The position numbers were made by a program, and so were the translations under genes. The notes under the pieces were generated by a model. It saw nothing but the letters and a program-made list of their open reading frames with translations. It ran no database searches and was not told the DNA's origin. Source: Ramlibacter algicola (GTDB lineage Bacteria > Pseudomonadota > Gammaproteobacteria > Burkholderiales > Burkholderiaceae_C). From it: a stretch of DNA of 64,000 nt. The DNA lies in NCBI RefSeq assembly GCF_016641735.1, contig NZ_JAEDAO010000001.1, positions 3,844,001-3,908,000 on the forward strand, given 5' to 3'. Below, piece by piece: positions 26,325-34,976 of this stretch (the stretch's first letter is position 1; each line of letters opens with the position of its first letter).

Positions 26325-26611
26325 GGGTGCACTCCATTCGATGCATGCCGCGTGGGCGTGGGCATGCGGAAGGCGCCTGGAAAGGGGCCCGGCAGTCGAA
26401 GGTCAGCGCTTGGGGGAAAAGGCGACCGCCGGGCTCAGGACTCTGCGAGCGTTCGCAGGAGGCCGAACGCGCGCCCACGCAGCATCCGTGCGGCGCACGA
26501 GGCGGGCACGGTTTGCAGGCGGGAGACCGGGGTGACCATGAGGGCCAGTCTAGGGCCCCCGCTCCCGATCACCAAACGCCCAGCCCCAATCCGGCAAGGC
26601 CCGCAGGGGCA

Positions 26612-26941
26612 TCACGCGAATGGCGGCGGTGCGTCCTCGTCGCCGCCTGCGCGCCGGCGGAACGCCGAGGCACGGGCCAGGAACGCCGTCGTCACCGGCG
26701 CGGTCACCGACAGCACCACGGCGACGAGCCAGGCGGACAGCATGGGCGCTCCCTGGTGCGCCGTGAAGTGGATGGCCGTGGCGAGCGCCGCCAGCCACGT
26801 CCCCAGCGTCGATGCGATCGACGGAGCGTGCATGCGCGAGAAGAAATCCGGCAGGCGCAGCAGCCCGACTGCGGCCACGAGCACGAGCAGGCCGCTGCCG
26901 AGCAGCAGCACGGCGACGATCGCGTCGGCCACCGGCGTCAT
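26612..26941 (-). CDS. mnhG: Mrp/Mnh cation:proton antiporter subunit G
   Basis: Small membrane subunit of the multi-subunit Na+(K+)/H+ antiporter, 109 aa. Three hydrophobic helices are visible (VADAIVAVLLLGSGLLVLVA, ASTLGTWLAALATAIHF, LSAWLVAVVLSVTAPVTTAF), with the family LRLPDFFSRMHAPSIASTLG motif. It is the last gene of the operon and overlaps mnhF by 4 nt. The hydrophilic C-terminal tail is Arg/Asp-rich. Confidence 0.93.
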   Translation of the reverse strand: MTPVADAIVAVLLLGSGLLVLVAAVGLLRLPDFFSRMHAPSIASTLGTWLAALATAIHFTAHQGAPMLSAWLVAVVLSVTAPVTTAFLARASAFRRRAGGDEDAPPPFA

Positions 26942-27216
26942 TCGACCACCTCCCCGCGCCAGAGGAAGCGCGCCATCGCCGACGAGCCGGCGAACCCGAA
27001 CAGCGCGATCAGCAGCGCGGCCTCGAAGCCCATGCTGCTGTCGTACCGGATCGCCAGCGTGAGCAACAGCAGCAGGCCGACGATGAACAGGAAGTCCAGC
27101 GCGAGCACGCGGTCCTGCGCGCGCGGGCCACGCAGCACCCGCCCCAGGGCCAGCAGCATGGCCAGCGCGTACAGCACCAGGGTGATCGTCACGGCGGCCG
27201 ACAACAGGGGGCTCAT
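26938..27216 (-). CDS. mnhF: Mrp/Mnh cation:proton antiporter subunit F
   Basis: Small three-helix subunit, 92 aa: LLSAAVTITLVLYALAMLLA, a basic cytoplasmic loop with RGPRAQDRVLALDFL, and FEAALLIALFGFAGSSAMAR. The RxxxxxDRVxALD motif is typical of MnhF/PhaF. It overlaps both neighbours by 4 nt (ATGA). Confidence 0.93.
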   Translation of the reverse strand: MSPLLSAAVTITLVLYALAMLLALGRVLRGPRAQDRVLALDFLFIVGLLLLLTLAIRYDSSMGFEAALLIALFGFAGSSAMARFLWRGEVVE

Positions 27217-27701
27217 TCGAAGATCTCCAGCAGGGGGCGCTCGTAGCGCTCCTTGTAGTGGCGGATGAAGTCGCCCTCGTGCGGCAGGTCGAACACGTGC
27301 AGCAGCAAGGCGCTGCGGTCGGGCGCGAGCTCGGTCCAGACGGTGCCGGGCACGATCGTGGTGATCACGGCCAGCGCCGCCAGTGCCTGCGGATCGCGCA
27401 GCTCGAGGGGAATCACGACGAAGGCGGGGCGCGGCGGCCGGCGACGGCCGCTGAGCACGCCGCGCGCGACTTCGGCCGCCGACACGACGACGTCCAGGCC
27501 GACGGTGAAAACCAGCCGCACGAGCACGCCGGGCCGGCGCAAGGGGCCGGCCCGGGGCCGCAACGGCGCGGTGAGTACCGGCAGCAGCCAGCCGGCGAGC
27601 GCCCCGAGCAGCAGGTGCCCCGGCGCGACGGAGCCCTGCAGCAGCAACCAGGCCGCGAACAATGCGAGCGACAGCCAGGGCGCGGGGAACCAGTGCTTCA
27701 T
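27213..27701 (-). CDS. mnhE: Mrp/Mnh cation:proton antiporter subunit E
   Basis: Membrane subunit of 162 aa with two N-terminal helices (WLSLALFAAWLLLQGSV, GHLLLGALAGWLLPVLT) and a soluble C-terminal domain. The motif ALAALAVITTIVPGTVWTEL is a family signature (T-x-x-PGT). The ATG at 27701 was chosen because it overlaps the mnhD stop by 4 nt; the frame continues upstream only as shadow of mnhD. Confidence 0.92.
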   Translation of the reverse strand: MKHWFPAPWLSLALFAAWLLLQGSVAPGHLLLGALAGWLLPVLTAPLRPRAGPLRRPGVLVRLVFTVGLDVVVSAAEVARGVLSGRRRPPRPAFVVIPLELRDPQALAALAVITTIVPGTVWTELAPDRSALLLHVFDLPHEGDFIRHYKERYERPLLEIFE

Positions 27702-29371
27702 CGCACGCCCCCCGGCGATGCCACCGGCCGCGCCGCCTGCACCGTGGCGATGTAGTGCTGCGGGTCGTGCAATGCCGCCGCGGTCGCGCTCATGTAGCGC
27801 AGCGCCGGTTCGCCCGCGAGCACCAGCGCGACGCACAGCCCGAGCAGCGCCGCGACCGGCACCGATTCCGCGACGCGCAACCGCGGCGGCGGGCGTTCCT
27901 CGGGACTCCAGAACACGCGCAGGCCCACGCGCGACAGCGCGACGACGGCGAGCAAGCCGAGCACGACCTGCAGCGTGAACAGCAGCGCGCCGGCACCCGC
28001 GGGCCCCGTGTGCGCGGGCATGGCCAGCACCGCCGACAGCATCGCCACCTTGGCGACGAAGCCCGACAGCGGCGGCAGGCCGGCAAGCACCAGCGTGCCG
28101 ACCAGGAACGACAGGCTCAGGAAGATGACGGCGCCGGGAATCGCGCGGCCGACCAGGGGCATCGCCAGGTCGTCCAGGTTCGCATCGATCGGCGGCGGCT
28201 CCGCCTCGGCAAAGCTGGGCAGGCGGTCGTCGGTGATCAGCGCGGACGGCCGATCGGGATCCACGCCCCGCGCGCGGTCCATCAGTTCGACCAGCAGGAA
28301 CATCGCGGCCGCGGCCAGCGTCGCGCTGGCCAGGTAGAACAGCGCGCCAGCCGTGAGCGCCGGATGGTCGAAACCCGCCGCGGCCACCACCGTCCCCGAT
28401 GAGCCGATGATGCTGAACGCCACCACGCGCGCCAGGTTGTGCGACGCGAGCATGCCGACCGTGCCGAACGCCAGCGTCGCGAGGCCGCCCCACACCAGCG
28501 CCTCGCTGCCGAACAGCGCCGAGCCTCCGGCCGTCGCCGGGAAGCACAGCGTCCACAACCGCAGGATCGCGTACACGCCGACCTTGGTGAGGATGGCGAA
28601 CAGGCCCGCCACCGGCGTGCTGGCGGCGCGGTACGCGGCCGGCAGCCAGAAGTTCATCGGCCAGATGGCCGCCTTGGCGAGGAACGCGATCGCCAGCAGG
28701 GCCGCGCCGGCGTGCAGCAGGCCGCGGTCGCTGGCGGGCACCGCCGGCAGCTTGGCGGCGATGTCGGCCATGTTCAGCGTGCCCGTCACGCCGTACAGCA
28801 GCGACACGCCGATCAGGAACAGCAGCGAGGCCACCAGGTTGATGGCGATGTAGTGCAGCCCCGACCGCACGCGCGCTTCGCCGCCGCCGTGCAGCAGCAG
28901 GCCGTACGAGGCCGCGAGCAGGACCTCGAAGAACACGAACAGGTTGAACAGGTCGGCGGTGAGGAAGGCGCCGTTGAGGCCCATCAGCTGCAGCTGCAGC
29001 AGCACCTGGAAATGCACGCCCGCGCGATGCCAGCGCGCCAGCGAATACAGCAGGCTGGCGAGCCCGGTCGCGGCCACCAGCACCAGCATCATCGCGGAGA
29101 GCCGGTCGGCCACCAGCACGATGCCGAACGGCGCCGGCCAGTTGCCGGGCAGGTAGACGCCGAACGCGCCGGGGCGGTCCTGGCCATCGACCCACAGCAG
29201 CAAGGCGACGGCGGTCGCCAGCATCAGCACGCACGACAGCAGGCCGATGGCCGCCTTGACGCGGCGGTGCTGCGCGCCGATGGCGGCCAGCACGCCCGCC
29301 GCCGCCAGCGGCACCAGCACCGGCGCGACGACCAGGTGCGCCATCGACCATTCGCTGGTCCACGCGTTCAT
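27698..29371 (-). CDS. mnhD: Mrp/Mnh cation:proton antiporter subunit D
   Basis: Proton-translocating subunit homologous to NuoN/NuoM of complex I, 557 aa, about 14 helices. Conserved charged elements lie in the membrane part: the Glu of NLFVFFEVLLAASYGLLL and the Lys of IAFLAKAAIWPMNFWLPAAY, as in other antiporter-like subunits. A hydrophilic insertion (residues about 395-430) contains DRPSALITDDRLPSF. The ATG at 29371 overlaps the mnhC stop by 4 nt. The ion selectivity (Na+ or K+) cannot be read. Confidence 0.94.
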   Translation of the reverse strand: MNAWTSEWSMAHLVVAPVLVPLAAAGVLAAIGAQHRRVKAAIGLLSCVLMLATAVALLLWVDGQDRPGAFGVYLPGNWPAPFGIVLVADRLSAMMLVLVAATGLASLLYSLARWHRAGVHFQVLLQLQLMGLNGAFLTADLFNLFVFFEVLLAASYGLLLHGGGEARVRSGLHYIAINLVASLLFLIGVSLLYGVTGTLNMADIAAKLPAVPASDRGLLHAGAALLAIAFLAKAAIWPMNFWLPAAYRAASTPVAGLFAILTKVGVYAILRLWTLCFPATAGGSALFGSEALVWGGLATLAFGTVGMLASHNLARVVAFSIIGSSGTVVAAAGFDHPALTAGALFYLASATLAAAAMFLLVELMDRARGVDPDRPSALITDDRLPSFAEAEPPPIDANLDDLAMPLVGRAIPGAVIFLSLSFLVGTLVLAGLPPLSGFVAKVAMLSAVLAMPAHTGPAGAGALLFTLQVVLGLLAVVALSRVGLRVFWSPEERPPPRLRVAESVPVAALLGLCVALVLAGEPALRYMSATAAALHDPQHYIATVQAARPVASPGGVR

Positions 29372-29712
29372 GGCCGGTCCCCCGCGCCGTCGACGTGGTC
29401 GCTGCCGCTCAGGCCGCGCAGCGCCAGCAGCACCACCAGGAACAGCGCGGTGGTCGCGAAGCCGATCACGATGGCCGTGAGCACCAGCGACTGCGGCAGC
29501 GGATCGGAGTAGTCCACCAGGTTGGGCTGCAGGCCGGCCTGGATGATCGGCTCGCGGTCGATCGCCAGGCTGCCGACGCTGAAGATGAACAGGTTCACCG
29601 CATAGGACAGCAGCGACAGGCCGACCAGCACCTGGAAGGTTCGCGGCCGCAACACCAGCCACACGCCGGCGGCGGTGAGCACGCCGATCACGAGCGAGAG
29701 CACGATCTCCAT
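29368..29712 (-). CDS. mnhC: Mrp/Mnh cation:proton antiporter subunit C
   Basis: NuoK-like three-helix subunit, 114 aa: EIVLSLVIGVLTAAGVWLVL, VLVGLSLLSYAVNLFIFSVG and SLVLTAIVIGFATTALFLVV. The DYSDPLPQSLVLTAIVIGFA segment is a strong signature of MrpC. The ATG shares one nucleotide with the mnhA stop and the gene overlaps mnhD by 4 nt. Confidence 0.94.
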   Translation of the reverse strand: MEIVLSLVIGVLTAAGVWLVLRPRTFQVLVGLSLLSYAVNLFIFSVGSLAIDREPIIQAGLQPNLVDYSDPLPQSLVLTAIVIGFATTALFLVVLLALRGLSGSDHVDGAGDRP

Positions 29713-32597
29713 CAGTTGTCTCCCTCGTGGGCGGCGGCACCGGGGCGGCGCTGCGCGCGCAGTGACTGGTGCGCAATGGCGACCAGCATCAGCAGCGTCG
29801 ATCCCAGCACGACGCCGAACACGCCCAGGTCGAAGAAGAACGCGCTCGGCAGGTGCAGCTCGCCGAGCACCGGCAGCGTCACGTGCGCGGTATGCGTGGT
29901 GAGGAAGGGATAGCCGAAGGCCAGCGACCCGAGACCGGTGGCGAGGGCCAGCAGCAGGCCCGCGGCGATCCACCGCGTGGGCTGCAGGTCGGTGCGAGCT
30001 TCCACCCACTGCGTGCCCGACACCATGTACTGCGTGACGAGCGCGATCGCGACCACGAGGCCGGCGATGAAGCCGCCGCCGGGCTCGTTGTGGCCGCGCA
30101 TGAACAGGTGCAGTGCCAGCAGGCAGGCCGCCGGCAGCAGCAGGCGGACCAGCACGGCCGGCACCAGCAGGTGGCCACGAGCGTCCTCGGCCGTCTCCGC
30201 CGGAGCGGCGGCGGCCCGCAGGCGCTGCTGCGGCGGGCGCTCGACCGTTTCGCGCGGCGGACGGAACCGCCGCAGCAGAGCGTAGACCGTGAGCGCCACG
30301 GCGCCCAGGACGGTGATCTCGCCCAGCGTGTCGAACGCGCGGAAGTCGACCAGCATCACGTTGACGACGTTGGTGCCGCCGCCGACCGGCAGCGCGTTGG
30401 CCAGGAAGAAGGGCGAGATGCTCTGGGGCGCCGAGCGCGTGAGCATCGCGTACGACAGCGCGGCCAGGCCGGTGCCCGCGAGCACCGACAGCACGAAGTC
30501 GCGCCGGCGTCGCCACCACGCACTCCGTGCATCGCGCGGATCGTCCTGGACCACGCGGCGCGGCAGCCAGCGCAGCCCCAGCAGGAACAGCACGGTGGTG
30601 ACGGTCTCCACGCCGAGTTGCGTCAACGCGAGGTCGGGCGCCGAGAACCACGCGAACGTGAGCGACACCATCAGGCCCACGACCCCGAGCAGGATCAGCG
30701 CCTGCAGGCGGTGGAACTTGGCCAGGTAGGCGGCGCCGATGGCGCACGCGGCGCCGCCGGCCCACAGCAGGATGAAGTCGGGGCTCGCTGGAACCCGTGC
30801 CCGGTCGCCCCACCCGAGGGGCACGACGAGCGCGGACCCGAGCCCCGCAGCGCTCGCGACGAGCAGCAAGGCCAGCATCTGCACCTGCAGCCGCCGCGTG
30901 CTGGCGGCGCGCAGCAGCCGGCGCGCGGCGAGGTTGGTGCGGGCCAGCCCGTTCTCGAACAGGCGCTGGCCATCGAGGCGCGCCACCAGCGGCGCGCCGC
31001 GGCGCCCGCGCGCCTTGAACCAGTTGGCGGCGCGCAGGTACACCACGAGGCCGCCCACGATGGCCACCAGGCTCATCGCGAACGGCGTCGTGAAGCCGTG
31101 CCAGACCGCCAGGTTGTAGCTGGGCAGCGCCCCGCCGACGACCGGCCGCGCCGCGGTTGCAAGCACCGGTCCGATCGCGATGTTGGGCGCGACGCCAACG
31201 ACGACGCAGGCCAGCACCAGCAGCTCGATCGGCACCCGCATCCAGCGCCTGGGCTCGTGCGGCGGATGCGGCAGGCCTTGCGGCGGCGGGCCGAAGAAGA
31301 CGTCGTGCCCGAAGCGCAGCGAGTACACGACGCCGAACACGCCGTAGATGGTGGCGACGGCCGGCAGGCCGTACTCGATCCACGTGTTGCCGCTCGCGAA
31401 CAGCGTCTCGGCGAAGAACATTTCCTTCGACAGGAAGCCGTTGAGCAGCGGCACGCCCGCCATCGCGGCGCACGCCACCATCGCGAGGGTGCCCGTGAGC
31501 GGCATGAACCGGAACAGGCCGTCGAGGCGGCGCATGTCGCGCGTGCCGGTCTCGTGGTCGATGATGCCGACCGACATGAACAGCGACGCCTTGAAGGTCG
31601 CGTGGTTCATCATGTGGAAGACCGCCGCCACCGCCGCGAGGGTGCTGTTCAGGCCGAGCAGCAGCGTGATGAGTCCCAGGTGGCTGATCGTCGAATACGC
31701 AAGCAGCGCCTTCAGGTCGTTCTGGAACATTGCCAGGTACGCGCCCAGCAGCAGCGTGCACGCGCCGGCGCCCCCCACGAGCCAGAACCATTCGTCGCTG
31801 CCGGACAGCACCGGCCAGAGTCGCGCCAGCAGGAACACGCCGGCCTTCACCAGCGTGGCCGAGTGCAGGAACGCGGACACCGGCGTCGGCGCGGCCATCG
31901 CGCGGGGCAGCCAGAAGTGGAACGGGAACTGCGCGCTCTTGGTGAAGGCCCCGAGCAGCACGAGCACGAGCACCAGCGGGTAGAGCGGGTGCGCGCGCAC
32001 GCGGGTGCCGGCCTGCAGCACCTGGTCCAGCTCGTAGGTGCCGGCGATGTGGCCGAGCAGCAGCACGCCCGCCAGCAGCGCGAGCCCGCCGCCCGCGGTG
32101 ACGGTGAACGCCATGCGCGCGCCGCGGCGCGCATCGCGGCGGTGGTACCAGTACCCGATGAGCAGGAACGAGAACAGGCTGGTGAGCTCCCAGCACAGCA
32201 CCAGCTGCACCAGGTTGCCCGACACGACGACGCCGAGCATCGCGCCCATGAAGGCCAGCAGCAGCGAGTAGAAGCGCGCCGCCGGGTCGTCCTCGGACAG
32301 GTAGTAGCGCGCGTAGAGCACGACCAGCGCGCCGATCACGGTGACGAGCATCGCGAACATCCACGCCAGGCCATCGATGCGCACCACGATGTCGACGCCC
32401 ACACTGGGCAGCCAGGCGAGCCGCTCGGTGACCACCTCCCCGGCGCTGATGCGCGGGAACAGCAGCCCCAGCGGAATGGCCGTGCCCAGCGCCACCAGGC
32501 CTGCCAGCGCCGACTCGGCATTGCGGGCGCGGGTGGGAAGCAGCGCGGCGACGACGGCGCCGGCGAACGGCAGGAGGACGACGAGCAACACGGGCAT
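29712..32597 (-). CDS. mnhA: Mrp/Mnh antiporter subunit A with fused subunit B domain
   Basis: First and largest gene of the antiporter operon, 961 aa. The N-terminal part (about residues 1-500) is NuoL-like with an antiporter motif (LGAFTKSAQFPFHFWLPRAM), the ELTSLFSFLLIGYW segment and YSTISHLGLITLLLG. A middle region follows, and the C-terminal ~150 residues (LLLPAACLLALHLFMRGHNE, PGGGFIAGLVVAIAL, FFDLGVFGVVLGSTLLMLVA) are an MnhB domain. No separate mnhB gene exists, so this is the fused A/B form as in PhaAB. The complex exports Na+ or K+ for H+ and supports pH and salt tolerance. The start sits 4 nt after an 8-bp inverted repeat. Confidence 0.94.
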   Translation of the reverse strand: MPVLLVVLLPFAGAVVAALLPTRARNAESALAGLVALGTAIPLGLLFPRISAGEVVTERLAWLPSVGVDIVVRIDGLAWMFAMLVTVIGALVVLYARYYLSEDDPAARFYSLLLAFMGAMLGVVVSGNLVQLVLCWELTSLFSFLLIGYWYHRRDARRGARMAFTVTAGGGLALLAGVLLLGHIAGTYELDQVLQAGTRVRAHPLYPLVLVLVLLGAFTKSAQFPFHFWLPRAMAAPTPVSAFLHSATLVKAGVFLLARLWPVLSGSDEWFWLVGGAGACTLLLGAYLAMFQNDLKALLAYSTISHLGLITLLLGLNSTLAAVAAVFHMMNHATFKASLFMSVGIIDHETGTRDMRRLDGLFRFMPLTGTLAMVACAAMAGVPLLNGFLSKEMFFAETLFASGNTWIEYGLPAVATIYGVFGVVYSLRFGHDVFFGPPPQGLPHPPHEPRRWMRVPIELLVLACVVVGVAPNIAIGPVLATAARPVVGGALPSYNLAVWHGFTTPFAMSLVAIVGGLVVYLRAANWFKARGRRGAPLVARLDGQRLFENGLARTNLAARRLLRAASTRRLQVQMLALLLVASAAGLGSALVVPLGWGDRARVPASPDFILLWAGGAACAIGAAYLAKFHRLQALILLGVVGLMVSLTFAWFSAPDLALTQLGVETVTTVLFLLGLRWLPRRVVQDDPRDARSAWWRRRRDFVLSVLAGTGLAALSYAMLTRSAPQSISPFFLANALPVGGGTNVVNVMLVDFRAFDTLGEITVLGAVALTVYALLRRFRPPRETVERPPQQRLRAAAAPAETAEDARGHLLVPAVLVRLLLPAACLLALHLFMRGHNEPGGGFIAGLVVAIALVTQYMVSGTQWVEARTDLQPTRWIAAGLLLALATGLGSLAFGYPFLTTHTAHVTLPVLGELHLPSAFFFDLGVFGVVLGSTLLMLVAIAHQSLRAQRRPGAAAHEGDN

Positions 32598-32601
32598 CGC
32601 C

Positions 32602-32626
32602 GCCGAGTCTATGTGACGGACTCGGC
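32602..32626 (-). promoter_or_regulatory. Inverted repeat immediately upstream of the Mrp operon start
   Basis: GCCGAGTC (32602-32609) and GACTCGGC (32619-32626) form a perfect 8-bp stem with a 9-nt loop, ending 4 nt before the mnhA ATG on the minus strand. No Shine-Dalgarno is visible there. It could be an operator or an RNA hairpin affecting translation. Confidence 0.45.
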
Positions 32627-32684
32627 TCGCCAGCCTTGATTTCGCTGACGGCGGCGCAGGGATGGCAGCCGCCGCAAGTGATGG

Positions 32685-33410
32685 TCAGCGGTGGCGGATG
32701 ATCCCCAGCGCGTGCAGCGAGGCGAGCACGTCGGACACCATGTCCTCGCAGCGCTGGCCCCGGAAGTCATGCGCGGCGGACAGCGGCAAGTCCGCGAGAT
32801 CGTCGAGCCGGCCGCGCAGCATGCCGCGCGCGCGCAGGTAGCGCGTCCGCACCACGTCGAGCGTCACGTCCAGCGCGGCGGCCGTCTCCTCGACGCTGAG
32901 TCCCTGCACCGCGCGGAGGATGAACACGCACCGGTAGATCGGCGGCAGCAGGTCGATGGCGTCTTCGAGCCGCCGCCGCAATTCGCCGCGCCACGCCTCG
33001 TCCTCCGGCGTGTGCCCGTCCGAGCGGGCCGGGTCGTCAGCGTGCGGCATGTCGTTCTCCAGGTCCGGGCCGCTGCCGCACCACGCCGCGCGGCGGCCGA
33101 GCGATCGCTGCCGGCCCAGCGCCTGGTGGATCGCGATGCGCACCAGCCAGGTGGCGAGGCTGGCGTCGCCGCGGAAGGAGCCGAGCGACAGGAAGGCGCG
33201 CAGCCAGGTTTCCTGCACGACGTCCTGCGCCTCCGCATCGTCCTTCACGATCCCGCGGGCGGCGCGGAACAGCAGCCGGTTGTGCGCGCGCAGGAGGCGC
33301 TCGAACGCCTTCGCCTCCCCGCGGCGCAGGGCCGCCAGCAACTCGCCCTCGCCGTCCTGCCGCCGGGGTGCGGTGACGGCGACTTCCGCCTCCCATGCGG
33401 GGATCGCCAT
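32685..33410 (-). CDS. ECF-type RNA polymerase sigma factor
   Basis: Extracytoplasmic-function sigma-70 factor of 241 aa. Region 2 is clear (AFERLLRAHNRLLFRAARGI, VQETWLRAFLSLGSFRGDAS, LATWLVRIAIHQALGRQRSL), and region 4 shows LPPIYRCVFILRAVQGLSVE, EETAAALDVTLDVVRTRYLR and ARGMLRGRL. A roughly 40-residue linker (GSGPDLENDMPHADDPARSD) separates them, as in standard ECF factors. The ATG at 33410 has GAGGGA upstream and follows the cytochrome stop by 11 nt, so both genes are cotranscribed. No anti-sigma gene is adjacent, which is unusual. The trigger is unknown. Confidence 0.9.
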   Translation of the reverse strand: MAIPAWEAEVAVTAPRRQDGEGELLAALRRGEAKAFERLLRAHNRLLFRAARGIVKDDAEAQDVVQETWLRAFLSLGSFRGDASLATWLVRIAIHQALGRQRSLGRRAAWCGSGPDLENDMPHADDPARSDGHTPEDEAWRGELRRRLEDAIDLLPPIYRCVFILRAVQGLSVEETAAALDVTLDVVRTRYLRARGMLRGRLDDLADLPLSAAHDFRGQRCEDMVSDVLASLHALGIIRHR

Positions 33411-33421
33411 GGCGCGGTCCC

Positions 33422-34642
33422 TCAGAGGGAGCGAAGGTATTGCGCCACGTCCCGCACCTCGTCGGGCGACAACTGCAGTTGCTGCCGCTGGTTGTAGGTG
33501 CTGACCACGTCCTCGAGGGTGGCCGCGGAGCCGTCGTGGAAGTACGGCGCGTGGCTCCACGCGCCCGGCAGCGGCGCGGTCCGGTACATCTTCGTCGCGG
33601 ACCGCGCCGCGTAGCTCGGGTTCTCCGGTTCGACCATGGACGCGGATGGCGGGTGAAGCATCGCATTGGCGTCCGTGAACGCGCTGCCCGCATGGCAGGT
33701 CGCGCACTGCGCCTTGCCCATGAACAAGGCCTGGCCGCGCGCCGCGGCGGCGGTGTCGAACGATCCGGGCGGCGGTGCGGGTGCGGCGAGCGACAGCTGG
33801 TACGCCTGCAGGGCGGGCAGCTTGGCGCTGACGAGATCGGTGCTGCCGTGCACGACATGAAGGTTCAGCCGCGGCTCGTCGAACGTGCCCTGGCCGCCCA
33901 TCTGCGTGACCGCCACGTAGCGGTTCCAGTACGCGATGTCGTCCCCGTCACCGGTCAGCGTGATCTTGCCGACGCCGGCCAGCCCGAAAGCGGGCGGGAT
34001 GACGACCGGCTTGCTCAGCCCGTCGAGGTTGAAGCGCGGGTCGTACTTGCCCTTGCCCCACGACTGGTACACGGCCTTCGCTTTCGCGTCGAGCACCGGG
34101 GACAGCGAGATGATGGCGCCCGGATCCAGGTCCCGGTTGGGCCAGCCATCCAGGCGTCGGCCGATGCCCTTCGCGAACGAGTCGTCGACGGTGGAGTGGC
34201 ACAGCGCGCAGGTGATCCCCACCTTCCGTAGCCGGTCGACGCCGTTCACGGTCTCGACCTCGCCCTTGACGCCCACCACCGCGTCGAGCTTCAGCAGCGC
34301 CAGCGTCGTGGCCGGGCTGCCCAGGTCGACCTGGCCGGCCTTCAGGGCGTCCTGCACGGCCTGCGGCAGCGCCTCCACGTCGACCTTCAGGCCGACGGCG
34401 AGCGCGGTCGCCGGCGACACGGCGGTTTCGATCACCTCATGCAGCCGAAGCGTGTCGGTCCACTGCGCTTCGTCGCCGAACGTGTCGAAGCGGAACACCT
34501 GCCGACCTTCAGCTAGCAACTTTGGATCCAATGGGGCGGCCGGATCGTCGCTGCCACCGCACGACCAGAGCGCCAGCGTCGCGACGAGCGCGGCCAGCCA
34601 GGGCGCGAGGCGAACGTGGAACGGAGCGGTTGGAGTCGGCAT
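33422..34642 (-). CDS. Di-haem cytochrome c lipoprotein (MauG/cytochrome c peroxidase-like)
   Basis: Periplasm-facing electron-transfer protein of 406 aa. The signal ends in LALWSC, a plausible lipobox with the Cys at residue 28, followed by GGSDD. There are two haem sites: CALCH (145-149) and CATCH (313-317). The C-terminal segment MYRTAPLPGAWSHAPYFHDG, then SAATLEDVVSTYN, is characteristic of the peroxidase/MauG superfamily. The first haem lies unusually deep because of a roughly 100-residue N-terminal domain (DTFGDEAQWTDTLRLHEVI), so this belongs to the thiol-oxidoreductase-like relatives rather than classical CcpA. It is first in an operon with the ECF sigma factor. Confidence 0.85.
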   Translation of the reverse strand: MPTPTAPFHVRLAPWLAALVATLALWSCGGSDDPAAPLDPKLLAEGRQVFRFDTFGDEAQWTDTLRLHEVIETAVSPATALAVGLKVDVEALPQAVQDALKAGQVDLGSPATTLALLKLDAVVGVKGEVETVNGVDRLRKVGITCALCHSTVDDSFAKGIGRRLDGWPNRDLDPGAIISLSPVLDAKAKAVYQSWGKGKYDPRFNLDGLSKPVVIPPAFGLAGVGKITLTGDGDDIAYWNRYVAVTQMGGQGTFDEPRLNLHVVHGSTDLVSAKLPALQAYQLSLAAPAPPPGSFDTAAAARGQALFMGKAQCATCHAGSAFTDANAMLHPPSASMVEPENPSYAARSATKMYRTAPLPGAWSHAPYFHDGSAATLEDVVSTYNQRQQLQLSPDEVRDVAQYLRSL

Positions 34643-34976
34643 GGCGGCGGTCCGGTTGGAGGGGATGCAGCCTTAGATGTCGCGAACAGCGGAAACGTGA
34701 CAAGCGCGGCGGCAGGACGTTGCGCAAGGTCATCCGCAAGCTGCTGCCGGCAACTCGACCGATGTCTCGAATCGTCGCAATCGTGAGCGGCGCGCCCCAA
34801 GCGAAACCACCCGCGCGAGTCCCGCCTGTCGAGGCGTGCGGCCGTGACCGCGGCGCGCATCGGCACTGTGAGCGGGCACACAGCTGTTGCAATTTCCCAT
34901 CTGGCGGATGCGAGGCACTTTTCGCAAGCTGGCGCCCACGGTCCGCGATGGGCCGCGCCATTCAGGGAGACACCGC
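34643..34976. other. Divergent spacer between the cytochrome-sigma operon and the BNR lipoprotein gene
   Basis: 334 nt without a gene. On the minus side it holds a candidate ECF-type promoter (34673-34702). On the plus side a GGGAG ribosome site precedes the ATG at 34977. An ATG at 34887 is in frame with the lipoprotein but would give an extension without a signal peptide. No terminator or repeat was seen. Confidence 0.5.
34673..34702 (-). promoter_or_regulatory. Possible ECF sigma promoter of the cytochrome/sigma operon
   Basis: Read on the minus strand, TGTCACGTTTCC and CGACATCTAA are spaced like a -35/-10 pair and lie 31 nt before the ATG at 34642. This resembles ECF-type promoters and suggests autoregulation by the sigma factor encoded next in the operon. 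The assignment is by resemblance only. Confidence 0.35.

Noticed and set aside
26325..26611. Possible 34-aa minus-strand ORF (26435-26539) upstream of rnk
   Set aside because: Short, no ribosome site or recognisable feature; not supported beyond chance.
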